From: Geodermatophilus saharensis
Lineage (GTDB): Bacteria; Actinomycetota; Actinomycetes; Mycobacteriales; Geodermatophilaceae
Direction of reading: 5' to 3'
NCBI RefSeq assembly: GCF_900188205.1
Contig: NZ_FZOH01000004.1
Location: 310,001 to 374,000, forward strand
DNA: 64,000 nucleotides
In this document: positions 41,456 to 48,903 of the stretch, piece after piece
Position numbering within the stretch: position 1 is the first letter of the stretch
Layout of the letters: each line of letters begins with the position of its first letter
Notes under the pieces: model-generated
The model's input: the letters and a program-made list of their open reading frames with translations, nothing else
The model's database searches: none
Told to the model about the DNA's origin: nothing
Program-made: the position numbers and the translations under genes

Positions 41456-42133
41456 TCAGCCCGCCAGCGGCAGGTCGAGGGTGTGCTGGGTGTGGTCGCG
41501 CTTGACGGCGAGGTAGCGGGCGTTGGCCGCCGACAGGTGCACGCCGGTGGGCACGCGCTCGGTCACCGCGACGCCGAGCAGCTCGAGCTGCGCGGCCTTG
41601 TCGGGGTTGTTGCTCAGCAACCGGACCCGGTCGGCGCCGACCGCGGCGAGCATCTGGACGGCGGCGGTGTAGTCGCGCTCGTCCTCGCCCCGGCCCAGCG
41701 CCCGGTTGGCCTCGTAGGTGTCGAGGCCGGCGTCCTGCAGGGCGTAGGCGTCGAGCTTGGCGTAGAGGCCGATGCCGCGGCCCTCCTGGCGCAGGTAGAG
41801 CAGGAACCCGCCGGCGTCGGTGATCCGCTCGGCCGCCTCGCGCAGCTGCGGACCGCAGTCGCACCGCTGGGACCCGAAGACGTCGCCGGTGAGGCACTCG
41901 CTGTGCGGGCGGACCAGCGGCGCCTCGCCCCCGGCCGCCGACCGGGCGAGCGCGGCCCGCCAGTCGCCCAGCCCGAGCAGCAGGTGCTCGCGGCCGTCGG
42001 CGAGCCCGTCGAAGGTCAGCACCTCCGCCGTCGTGGCGTACCCGTCGGCGAACTCCAGCGGCACCGTCACGCGGGTGCGCACGGTGGCGGCGGGAGCCGG
42101 GGACAGCACGTCCGTGCCGAGGGAGAGGGTCAT
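41456..42133 (-). CDS. ribA: GTP cyclohydrolase II
   Basis: A 225-residue stand-alone GTP cyclohydrolase II, which opens GTP in the first committed step of riboflavin synthesis. The zinc cysteines are in HSECLTGDVFGSQRCDCG. YLRQEGRGIGLYAKLDAYALQD carries the catalytic Arg and Tyr loop, and LLSNNPDKAAQL the GTP-binding region. The ATG at 42133 is preferred over 42169 because GGAGG lies just upstream. Being outside a rib operon and controlled by a MarR protein is unusual for this enzyme; it may supply flavin or a specialised precursor. Confidence 0.93.
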   Translation of the reverse strand: MTLSLGTDVLSPAPAATVRTRVTVPLEFADGYATTAEVLTFDGLADGREHLLLGLGDWRAALARSAAGGEAPLVRPHSECLTGDVFGSQRCDCGPQLREAAERITDAGGFLLYLRQEGRGIGLYAKLDAYALQDAGLDTYEANRALGRGEDERDYTAAVQMLAAVGADRVRLLSNNPDKAAQLELLGVAVTERVPTGVHLSAANARYLAVKRDHTQHTLDLPLAG

Positions 42134-42145
42134 CGCGACCTCCGA

Positions 42146-42167
42146 GTCACTTGTACCTACAAGTGAC
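42146..42167. promoter_or_regulatory. MarR operator 1, perfect 22-bp palindrome
   Basis: GTCACTTGTA-CC-TACAAGTGAC: perfect 10-bp arms, 13 bases upstream of ribA. It is in the right place to block ribA transcription. Confidence 0.85.
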
Positions 42168-42184
42168 ACCCTAGCGCGGACAAG

Positions 42185-42196
42185 TTGAAGCTACAA
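42185..42196. promoter_or_regulatory. MarR operator 2, imperfect copy
   Basis: TTGAAGCTACAA repeats the core TTGTACCTACAA of operator 1 with one mismatched pair and lies 23 bases before the marR start. Together the two sites allow a MarR dimer to control both divergent genes. Confidence 0.65.
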
Positions 42197-42219
42197 GTAC
42201 CGGGTGGGACGATGGCGGC

Positions 42220-42717
42220 GTGGAACCCCGGTGGCTCAGTGCCGACGAGATGACGGCGTGGGTGCGGCTGGTCGCCGTCGTGGAGCTGCTGCCCGGCGTC
42301 CTGGACGGTCAGCTGCGCCGCGACGCCGGGCTGACCCACTTCGACTACTTCGTGCTGGCGATGCTGTCGGAGGCGCCGCGCCGGACGCTGCGCATGACCG
42401 AGCTGGCCACCCGCACCAACGCCACCCTCCCCCGCCTGTCCCACGTCGTGCGCCGGCTGGAGGAGCGCGGGCTGGTCGAGCGGAGGCCGTGCCCCTCCGA
42501 CGGCCGGGCCACCAACGCGCGGCTCACCGACGACGGCTGGGCCACGGTGCGCGCCACCGCGCCCGGCCACGTCGCCACGGTGCGCGAGCACGTCCTCGAC
42601 GCGCTCACCCCCGAGCAGGTCGGCCAGCTCGCCGAGATCGCCGGGGCGCTGCTCGGGCGGCTCGACCCCGACGGGCGGCTGGCCGCCGTCTACGGCACCG
42701 CCGCTCCCGGCCGGTGA
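42220..42717 (+). CDS. MarR family transcriptional regulator
   Basis: A 165-residue MarR protein: winged helix (TELATRTNATLPRLSHVVRRLEERGLVERRPCPSDGRATNARLTDDG) inside a helical dimer frame. It probably represses ribA and itself, and releases DNA on binding a small phenolic or on oxidation; no Cys pair typical of OhrR is seen. GTG 42220 has no clear ribosome site. It is divergent from ribA, and its stop lies four bases from the convergent remnant. Confidence 0.9.
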   Translation: MEPRWLSADEMTAWVRLVAVVELLPGVLDGQLRRDAGLTHFDYFVLAMLSEAPRRTLRMTELATRTNATLPRLSHVVRRLEERGLVERRPCPSDGRATNARLTDDGWATVRATAPGHVATVREHVLDALTPEQVGQLAEIAGALLGRLDPDGRLAAVYGTAAPGR

Positions 42718-42721
42718 CCGC

Positions 42722-42955
42722 TCAGCCGGCGACGCGGGTGGCGAAGCCGGTGTAGTCGACGACGAGGCCGTCGTCGTCGACGGTCAGCTCGAAGGCGCCG
42801 TGCGCGGGGTCGGCGTACGCCCACCGCAGCGGGCCCAGCCGCCGGTAGGTCTGCTCGACCCGGGTCACGCCGAGCTCCGGGACGTCGACCCACGCCACCG
42901 GCGAGGTCACCTGCCGGCCCACCTCCAGCGCGGCGAGCCGCCGGCCGTGGCCGCG
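42722..42955 (-). pseudogene. 3' remnant of a putative glycolipid-binding protein gene
   Basis: The last 75 or so residues of a PF06475-like (putative glycolipid-binding) protein: RRLAALEVGRQVTSPVAW, VDVPELGVTRVEQTYRRLG and VDDDGLVVDYTGFA match the end of that family. The preceding 100 or so residues are missing. Upstream in this frame the sequence is antisense to another remnant, and no start codon with a ribosome site is present. Boundary approximate (about 42945-42960). Confidence 0.6.
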
Positions 42956-43162
42956 CCGGCCGCGCGCGCCGACGTGGTGCTGCGGGACGTCGGGGCGCCG
43001 CTGCTCGCCCGCCGGGTGCTGCTGGAGACGCGACCGGGCGCGCCCCCCGCCGCGGCCGCCCTCGCCGCCGCGCTGCGCGCCGTCGCGGTGGGGGTCGCCG
43101 CCGGGACCGGGGGAACGGAGCCGTCCGCCGCGGGTCGTGTGTGGCCGGAGGGCTCCGGGTAG
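42950..43162 (+). pseudogene. 3' remnant of a LysR-type regulator gene
   Basis: About 70 residues read on the plus strand, VAAPAARADVVLRDVGAPLL then ARRVLLETRPGAPPAAAALAAAL, look like the C-terminal end of a LysR effector domain. The HTH and most of the effector domain are missing. The two remnants point away from each other and meet at about 42950, as if the 5' halves and shared promoter of a divergent pair had been deleted. Confidence 0.5.
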
Positions 43163-43205
43163 TGCGCCGCCGAGTGGCACACCACCGAGACCAGGGAGAG
43201 CTGCG

Positions 43206-43463
43206 ATGACCGTCCCCGACACGACGACCCGCGACGCCGCCACCGGCACCCGCGACATCAAGTCGCACGAGTCGACCAGCTTCGCCGACCTCGGCAAGGA
43301 GATGTGGTCCTACCTCACCGGCAAGGGCGCCGCGATCAACTACGAGTTCGTCGACATGACCGTCGAGGTGCCGCGCGAGACCGGCCCGGACTCCCCGCGC
43401 GCCACCTGGAAGCTCAACGGCACGCTGCGCATCACCACCGCCGAGAACGCCAGCCGGGGATGA
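43206..43463 (+). CDS. Small hypothetical protein, 85 aa
   Basis: An 85-residue acidic, soluble protein that I do not recognise. FADLGKEMWSYLTGKGAAINYEF and VEVPRETGPDSPRATWKLNGTLRITT suggest a small helix-plus-strand fold. The ATG has GGGAGAGCTGC upstream. Its stop overlaps the start of the next gene (ATGA), so the two proteins are made together, and the second has a membrane anchor. No function is assigned. Confidence 0.65.
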   Translation: MTVPDTTTRDAATGTRDIKSHESTSFADLGKEMWSYLTGKGAAINYEFVDMTVEVPRETGPDSPRATWKLNGTLRITTAENASRG

Positions 43464-43888
43464 CGCCGGAGGGCGACCCGCGGCTCGAGGTCATCGCCGA
43501 CCTGTCGATCGAGGTCGACGGCGTCCCGCTGCGGGTGCGCGCGTCGGGTTCGGAGATCACGGCCTCCTCCCCCGACGTGCGCCGGCTGTTCTCCGCGGTC
43601 CGCGTGGCCGGCGGAGCGGCCACGCAGGGCTCCCCGGGCCGCGCCGAGCTCGCCCGGGTGGCCGACACGCTCGCCGACCGGGGCCTCACGGCGCGGCTCG
43701 ACGGCCCCGGCGGCCGGGTGCTCAGCCTGGGAGCCGACGTCGACTCGCCGGCCGGCTCGGCGCTGGTCGGCACCCGGCACGCGCGGGTGCACCCGGCCGG
43801 CACGCTGCTCGGGGCCGGGCCGGCCGCCCCGGTCGCGGCGCTGGTGCTCGTGGCGGTGGTGCTGCTGGCCCGCCGGCGCCGGCGGTAG
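43460..43888 (+). CDS. Hypothetical tail-anchored protein, 142 aa
   Basis: A 142-residue protein with a soluble N-terminal part (LEVIADLSIEVDGVPLRVRASG then VRRLFSAVRVAGG) and a single C-terminal membrane helix, PVAALVLVAVVLLA, ending in a run of Arg. So it should be tail-anchored with the bulk in the cytoplasm or outside, depending on orientation. The soluble part resembles small actinobacterial domains around phage-shock and chaperone genes only vaguely. Translationally coupled (ATGA) to the 85-residue gene. Confidence 0.65.
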   Translation: MTPEGDPRLEVIADLSIEVDGVPLRVRASGSEITASSPDVRRLFSAVRVAGGAATQGSPGRAELARVADTLADRGLTARLDGPGGRVLSLGADVDSPAGSALVGTRHARVHPAGTLLGAGPAAPVAALVLVAVVLLARRRRR

Positions 43889-43898
43889 CCGCCCGCGC

Positions 43899-43931
43899 CG
43901 GCCGCCGTCCCGCTCCCCGCGACGGCGGCCG
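43899..43931. terminator. Terminator hairpin between convergent genes
   Basis: CGGCCGCCGTC (43899-43909) pairs exactly with GACGGCGGCCG (43921-43931) around an 11-base loop, between the tail-anchored protein gene and the aldo/keto reductase gene. Confidence 0.7.
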
Positions 43932-43940
43932 GTGCGCGTC

Positions 43941-44972
43941 TCAGGCCGTGCGGGCCTCCTGCCACAGGTCGATGCCGGCGTCGACGGCGTGCTGGTCGAT
44001 GCGGGCGAGCTCGTCGTCGGAGAAGTCGAGCCGGTCGAGGGCGGCCACGTTCTGCTCGAGCTGCGCGACGCTGCTGGCGCCGATGAGGACACTGGTCACC
44101 CGCGGGTCGCGCAGCGCCCAGGCCAGCGCCATCTGCGCCAGTGACTGCCCGCGCTCCTGCGCCAGCCCGTGCAGCGCCCGCACGTGCGCGAGGGTCTGCT
44201 CGGTGAGCAGGTCGGTCGACAGCGACTTGCCCTGGCTGGCCCGCGACCCCTCGGGGATCCCGGACAGGTACTTGTCGGTGAGCATCCCCTGCGCCAGCGG
44301 CGAGAAGGCGATGCACCCGGCTCCGACGTCGGCGAGGGTGTCGAGCAGGCCCTCGGTCTCGATCCAGCGGTTGAGCATCGAGTAGCTGGGCTGGTGGATC
44401 AGCAGCGGCGTGCCGAGATCGGCGAGGATCGCCGCGGCCCGCGCGGTGTCCTGCGGCGAGTACGACGAGATGCCGGCGTAGAGCGCGCGTCCCGACCGGA
44501 CGGCGGTGTCGAGCGCGCCCATCGTCTCCTCGAGCGGCGTCGTCGGGTCCGGCCGGTGGGAGTAGAAGACGTCGACGTAGTCGACGCCCATGCGCCGCAG
44601 CGACTGGTCGAGGCTGGCCAGCACGTACTTGCGCCCGCCGCCGCCCTGCCCGTAGGGGCCCGCCCACATGTCGTAGCCGGCCTTGGTGGAGAGCACCAGC
44701 TCGTCGCGGTACGGGCGGAAGTCGTCGCGCAGGTGGCGGCCGAAGTTGGTCTCTGCGCTGCCGTAGGGCGGGCCGTAGTTGTTGGCCAGGTCGAAGTGGG
44801 TGATGCCCAGGTCGAAGGCGCGCCGCAGCACGTCGCGCTGCCGCTCCAGCGGGACGTCGTCGCCGAAGTTGTGCCACAGCCCGAGGCTGATCGCCGGCAG
44901 GTCCAGGCCGCTGCGGCCGGTCCGGCGGTAGGTCATCGCGTCGTAGCGGTCGTCGGCGGCAGCGTGGGTCAT
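43941..44972 (-). CDS. Aldo/keto reductase (YghZ-like)
   Basis: A 343-residue NADPH-dependent aldo/keto reductase close to E. coli YghZ (L-glyceraldehyde 3-phosphate reductase). The tetrad is intact: Asp in THFDLANNYG, Tyr in NNYGPPYGSAE, Lys in LVLSTKAGYDMW and His in FYSHRPDP. CIAFSPLAQGMLTDKY and VTSVLIGASSVAQLEQNV are the NADPH region. It may detoxify methylglyoxal or similar aldehydes. ATG 44972; a longer frame upstream is antisense to the hydrolase leader. Confidence 0.92.
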   Translation of the reverse strand: MTHAAADDRYDAMTYRRTGRSGLDLPAISLGLWHNFGDDVPLERQRDVLRRAFDLGITHFDLANNYGPPYGSAETNFGRHLRDDFRPYRDELVLSTKAGYDMWAGPYGQGGGGRKYVLASLDQSLRRMGVDYVDVFYSHRPDPTTPLEETMGALDTAVRSGRALYAGISSYSPQDTARAAAILADLGTPLLIHQPSYSMLNRWIETEGLLDTLADVGAGCIAFSPLAQGMLTDKYLSGIPEGSRASQGKSLSTDLLTEQTLAHVRALHGLAQERGQSLAQMALAWALRDPRVTSVLIGASSVAQLEQNVAALDRLDFSDDELARIDQHAVDAGIDLWQEARTA

Positions 44973-45072
44973 GCCCCGATCCTGCCCGGGTCCCCCGCTT
45001 CCGAAGCGCGCCGGCCGCGAGGAGGATGCCCGGCGCGGGGGCCCTGTCGGCCGACCTGGAGGGAGGCGCGCC

Positions 45073-45888
45073 GTGCCCTTCTTCGACGGTTCCCGCGGCC
45101 GCATCCACCACACCGCCTGGCTCCCGCCCGGCGAGGTCCGCGCCGTCGTCGTCCTCTGCCACGGCGGTCTCGGCGAGCACGTGGGCCTCTACGGGGCGCT
45201 CGGGGAGCGGCTGGCCGCCGACGGCATCGCCGTGCACGCGCTGGACGCCCTCGGCCACGGGCGCAGCGACGGCGAGCGCGACCTGATGCCGACCTGGGAC
45301 GTCTTCGTCGACGACGCGAGCACCCTGGCCGGGATCGCGCGGGCGCAGCACCCCGGCCGCCCGCTGGTGCTCGCGGGCCACTCCGGCGGCAGCCTGGCCG
45401 CCCTGCTGCTCGCCCAGCGTTCCCCGGGGACCGCGGACGCCCTGCTGCTCTCCGCACCGCCGGCCGCGCCGCTGCCGTGGATGGAGGACCTGGCCGCGGC
45501 CGGCGACGGGTACGCCGAGCCGCCCGACCCGGCGGAGGTGTTCAGCACCCACCCGGAGTACCTGCACGCACTGCGCACCGACCCGCTGGTGTACCGCGGC
45601 CCCCTCCCGCCGCAGACCGTCCGGGCCCTCGTGCGGACCTGGCCGGAGATCGAGGCCGGGGTGGCCGCGGGACGGCCGGGCGCGCCGACGCTCCTCCTGC
45701 ACGGCGAGCTCGACCCGATGGTCCCGGTCGAGCACTCACGGACGCTGGCCGCGCGGCTGCCGCGGGCGACGCTGCGCGTCTTCCCCGGCGACCTGCACGA
45801 CGTCCTCAACGAGCACGACCGCGACGCCGTGCACGACGTCGTGGCGGAGTTCGTCCTGGCCCAGGTGCGCCCCGCCGTCCGGGCCTGA
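45073..45888 (+). CDS. Alpha/beta hydrolase, monoacylglycerol-lipase-like (serine aminopeptidase S33 group)
   Basis: A 271-residue alpha/beta hydrolase. VVVLCHGGLGEHVGLYGALGERL is the oxyanion and lid region typical of monoacylglycerol lipases, with DALGHGRSDG, nucleophile LAGHSGGSLAALL, acid LLLHGELDPMVP and His DLHDVLNEHD. No signal peptide is seen. The GTG at 45073 has GGAGGGAGG upstream. It stands alone, divergent from the aldo/keto reductase. Confidence 0.9.
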   Translation: MPFFDGSRGRIHHTAWLPPGEVRAVVVLCHGGLGEHVGLYGALGERLAADGIAVHALDALGHGRSDGERDLMPTWDVFVDDASTLAGIARAQHPGRPLVLAGHSGGSLAALLLAQRSPGTADALLLSAPPAAPLPWMEDLAAAGDGYAEPPDPAEVFSTHPEYLHALRTDPLVYRGPLPPQTVRALVRTWPEIEAGVAAGRPGAPTLLLHGELDPMVPVEHSRTLAARLPRATLRVFPGDLHDVLNEHDRDAVHDVVAEFVLAQVRPAVRA

Positions 45889-45926
45889 GCGCCGACCCCG
45901 GGCACGGGTGGGCGACCGGACGGATC

Positions 45927-45932
45927 TAGCGT
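45927..45932 (+). promoter_or_regulatory. -10 element of a leaderless gene
   Basis: TAGCGT six bases before the GTG at 45939, the usual spacing for leaderless actinobacterial messages. No ribosome site lies before the GTG. Confidence 0.55.
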
Positions 45933-45938
45933 GCGCGG

Positions 45939-46724
45939 GTGCCCACCACCCCCGCCGTCCCGTCCCCGCCCGAGGCCCGCAGCGGCAGGGGCGTCGTCCT
46001 GGTCACCGGGGCGAGCTCCGGGCTCGGCGCGGAGATGGCTCGGCAGTTCGCCGCCCTCGGCTGGGACCTCGCGCTGTGCGCGCGGCGCACCGACCGGCTC
46101 GACGCCCTGGCCGGCGAGATCCGCGCCGGCACCGGCCGGCGGGTGGAGACGGCGGCCCTCGACGTCACCGACCCCGACGCCGTCCCCGCGGTCTTCGGTC
46201 GCTTCGAGGAGGCCTTCGGCGGCCTGGACCGGGTGGTGGTCAACGCGGGCGTCGGCGGCGGTGCCCCGCTGGGCACCGGGCAGGCCGGGGTCAACCGCGA
46301 GACGGCGGTGACCAACTTCGTCGGCGCGCTGGCGCAGTGCGAGGCGGCGATGGAGGTGTTCCGCCGGCAGGGCCGCGGCCACCTGGTGCTGATCAGCTCG
46401 ATCTCGGCGCTGCGCGGGATGCGGCGGTCGATGACGGTCTACGCGGCGACGAAGGCCGGCGTCGCCGCGCTCGGCGAGGGGCTGCGGTCCGAGCGCGTCC
46501 CGGGCGTGGACGTGACGGTGGTCTATCCCGGCTACATCCGCTCGGAGATGAACGAGGGCGTCGCCGGCACCCGGCTCATGACCGACACCGAGCCCGGGGT
46601 GCGCGCCGTGGTCGCCGCGGTCGAGGCGCGGAAGGCGAAGGCGTACGTGCCGGCCTGGCCGTGGGTGCCGATCGGCGCGGCGCTGCGCGTGCTGCCGCTG
46701 TCGGTGGTGCGGCGGCTGACGTGA
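45939..46724 (+). CDS. SDR family oxidoreductase
   Basis: A 261-residue short-chain dehydrogenase. TGASSGLGAEMARQFAALG is the cofactor site, VNAGVGGG the second motif, LISSISALRG the Ser and YAATK the Tyr and Lys. Its C-terminal end (AYVPAWPWVPIGAALRVLPLSVVRRL) is basic and hydrophobic, typical of membrane-associated SDRs acting on steroids or long-chain substrates. GTGA overlap with the phosphotransferase gene shows co-translation. Confidence 0.9.
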   Translation: MPTTPAVPSPPEARSGRGVVLVTGASSGLGAEMARQFAALGWDLALCARRTDRLDALAGEIRAGTGRRVETAALDVTDPDAVPAVFGRFEEAFGGLDRVVVNAGVGGGAPLGTGQAGVNRETAVTNFVGALAQCEAAMEVFRRQGRGHLVLISSISALRGMRRSMTVYAATKAGVAALGEGLRSERVPGVDVTVVYPGYIRSEMNEGVAGTRLMTDTEPGVRAVVAAVEARKAKAYVPAWPWVPIGAALRVLPLSVVRRLT

Positions 46725-48238
46725 GCGTCCCGCCCGACGCCCGCCCGGTGCGCGCCGAGGACGCCTTCGACGTCGCCGCCGTCGCCGCGTGGCCGGCCGC
46801 GCACGCCGACCCCGCGCGGGCCGGCGTCGATCCCTCCGCCGTCCCGGAGGTCCGGCAGGTCGCCGGCGGCGTCTCCAACCTGACCTACCTGCTGCGCTAC
46901 CCCGACGGCGACCTGGTGCTGCGGCGCCCGCCGCGCGGGCAGCACACCGGCACCGCGCACGACGTCGCCCGCGAGTACCGGATCCAGGACGCGCTGGGCC
47001 GGGTACTGCCGGCCGTGCCGCGCACCGTCGCGCTCTGCGAGGACCCCGCGGTCATCGGCACGCCGTTCTCCGTCGTGCGGCGGGTCGAGGGGCCGATCCC
47101 CCGCCGGGAGCTGCCGCCGGGGGTCGAGCTCTCCCGGGAGCAGGTGGCCCGGCTGTGCCGGACCGTCGTCGACCTGCTGGTCGACCTGCACCGGGTCGAC
47201 GTCGCCGCCGCGGGGCTGACCGACCTCGACCGCGGGCCCGGGTACGTGCGCCGCCAGGTGGAGAACTGGACGCGGCGTTACGCGCGGGCGCGCACCCGGG
47301 ACGTGCCGCGGTTCGGGCGGGTGACGGCGTGGCTGGCCGCGCACCAGCCGGCCGACCGGCCGCACGCGGTGGTGCACAACGACTTCCGGTTCGACAACGT
47401 CGTGCTCGACCCCGCCGACCCCACCCGCCCGGCCGGCCTGCTCGACTGGGAGCTGGCCACGGTGGGGGACCCGCTCATGGACCTCGCGAGCGCGCTGGGC
47501 TACTGGGTGCAGGCCGACGACGGGCCGCTGTTCCGCCGGTTCAGCCGCCAGCCCACGACGCTGCCCGGGATGATGACCCGCGAGGAGGTCGTCGCGTACT
47601 ACTGCGCGCGGACCGGGCAGCGCGTCACGAACGCGGAGTGGGCCTGGTACGAGGTGTTCGGCCTGTTCCGGGTCGCCGTCATCGCGCAGCAGGTCTACGC
47701 GCGCTACCGGTCGGGGCAGACGACGAACCCGGCGTTCCGCTCGTTCGGGATCGCGGTGCGGCTGCTGGAGCGGCGGTGCCGGTCGGGGATCCGGCGGGCC
47801 GGCCGGCTGACCCCCGACCGCGCCGCCGCGCAGGTGGGCAGCCCGCTGCTCACCCCGGCGGCGGATCCGGCCCCGCCGGTGGACCCCGCCGCCGCTGGAC
47901 GACCCCGGCCCCACCGCACCGCTGCGGATTGCCCGCCGGCTCGACCCGGGCGGCTCCGGACCCGAGGACGTCGTCGTCGACGCCGCCGGCCTGGTGGTGA
48001 CCGGGCTGCGCGACGGCAGCGTCGTACGGGTGGACCCGGCGACGGGCGCGCGCACTCTCGTCGGGCGGACCGGCGGGCGGCCGCTGGGGGTGGAGCCGTG
48101 CGCGGACGGCGGCGTCCTCGTGTGCGACCACGACCGCGGCCTGCTGCGCCTGTCCCCCGGCGGTGGGGTCGAGGTGCTCGTGGCCGAGGTCGACGGCGAG
48201 CCGGTGACGTTCGCGAGCAACGTGACGTCGGCGCCTGA
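46721..48238 (+). CDS. Phosphotransferase family protein (APH/ACAD10-like), reading on into SMP-30 DNA
   Basis: Residues 20 to about 350 are an aminoglycoside-phosphotransferase-like kinase of the ACAD10/11 group: GGVSNLTYLLRYPDGDLVLRRPP is the ATP-binding region, VVHNDFRFDNVVLD the catalytic loop and LLDWELATVGDPLMDLA the metal site. HVHxD-type Brenner motif residues are intact. The normal end would be near FGIAVRLLERRCRSGI (about 47780-47800), but no in-frame stop occurs before 48238. From 47834 the frame is VGSPLLTPAADPAPPVDP, probably the natural N-terminus of the SMP-30 protein, and then it becomes nonsense. A TGA exists one frame away at 47808. Confidence 0.72.
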   Translation: MSVPPDARPVRAEDAFDVAAVAAWPAAHADPARAGVDPSAVPEVRQVAGGVSNLTYLLRYPDGDLVLRRPPRGQHTGTAHDVAREYRIQDALGRVLPAVPRTVALCEDPAVIGTPFSVVRRVEGPIPRRELPPGVELSREQVARLCRTVVDLLVDLHRVDVAAAGLTDLDRGPGYVRRQVENWTRRYARARTRDVPRFGRVTAWLAAHQPADRPHAVVHNDFRFDNVVLDPADPTRPAGLLDWELATVGDPLMDLASALGYWVQADDGPLFRRFSRQPTTLPGMMTREEVVAYYCARTGQRVTNAEWAWYEVFGLFRVAVIAQQVYARYRSGQTTNPAFRSFGIAVRLLERRCRSGIRRAGRLTPDRAAAQVGSPLLTPAADPAPPVDPAAAGRPRPHRTAADCPPARPGRLRTRGRRRRRRRPGGDRAARRQRRTGGPGDGRAHSRRADRRAAAGGGAVRGRRRPRVRPRPRPAAPVPRRWGRGARGRGRRRAGDVREQRDVGA

Positions 48239-48848
48239 CGGCACCGTGTGGTTCACGACGTCGACGAGCCGGTGGGACCTCGAGCACCACGTCGGGGACC
48301 TCTTCGAGCACTCGGCGACGGGGCGGCTGGTGCGCCGCGACCCCGACGGCACGGTGACGACGGTGCTGTCGGGGCTCGGCTTCGCCAACGGGCTGGTGCT
48401 GGCACCCGACGGGTCGCACCTGCTGGTGGCCGAGACCAGCCGCTACCGGGTGCTGCGGCACTGGCTGACCGGGCCGCGGGCGGGCAGCACCGAGCCGCTG
48501 GTCGAGGGCCTGCCGGGGTTCCCCGACAACGTCAGCCTGGGCAGCGACGGCCTGCTGTGGGTGGCGATCGCCGCGCCGCGCAACGCGCTGCTCGACCGGC
48601 TGCTGCCGCTGCCCGGCGTCCTGCGTCTGGCGCTGTGGAACGTGCCCGAGCGGGTACGGCCGAGGGCGACGCCGATCGCCTGGGTCATGGCGTTCGACCC
48701 CGCCGACGGCCGCCGGGTGCACGACCTGCGGTCGACCGAGGCCGGGTACGGCTTCGTCACCGCGGTGGCCGAGCGCGACGGCACGGTGGTGGTCGCCGGG
48801 CTGCACGAGGACGACCTCGCGGTGCTGGAGCCGCTCGACCGGAACTGA
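47994..48848 (+). CDS. SMP-30/gluconolactonase family protein, 5' part in another frame
   Basis: The open frame from a GTG at 47994 encodes 284 residues of a six-bladed beta-propeller lactonase: VLVCDHDRGLLRLSPGGG, TFASNVTSAPDGTVWFTTSTSR, GLGFANGLVLAPDGSHLLVAET and LPGFPDNVSLGSDGLLWVA contain the metal Asn and Asp residues. Blade 1 begins earlier in the same frame (GPEDVVVDAAGLVVTGLRDG, from about 47955) with no start codon. Upstream frame 2 holds a likely N-terminus (GTG 47834). They join if the four C at 47884-47887 were three. So the gene is frame-shifted, or fused to the phosphotransferase. Confidence 0.7.
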   Translation: MVTGLRDGSVVRVDPATGARTLVGRTGGRPLGVEPCADGGVLVCDHDRGLLRLSPGGGVEVLVAEVDGEPVTFASNVTSAPDGTVWFTTSTSRWDLEHHVGDLFEHSATGRLVRRDPDGTVTTVLSGLGFANGLVLAPDGSHLLVAETSRYRVLRHWLTGPRAGSTEPLVEGLPGFPDNVSLGSDGLLWVAIAAPRNALLDRLLPLPGVLRLALWNVPERVRPRATPIAWVMAFDPADGRRVHDLRSTEAGYGFVTAVAERDGTVVVAGLHEDDLAVLEPLDRN

Positions 48849-48903
48849 CGCAGGCCCAGCCCGAGGTGCCGCCCGCCCGGCTGCTCACCGAGCGCCGTGG
48901 CCG

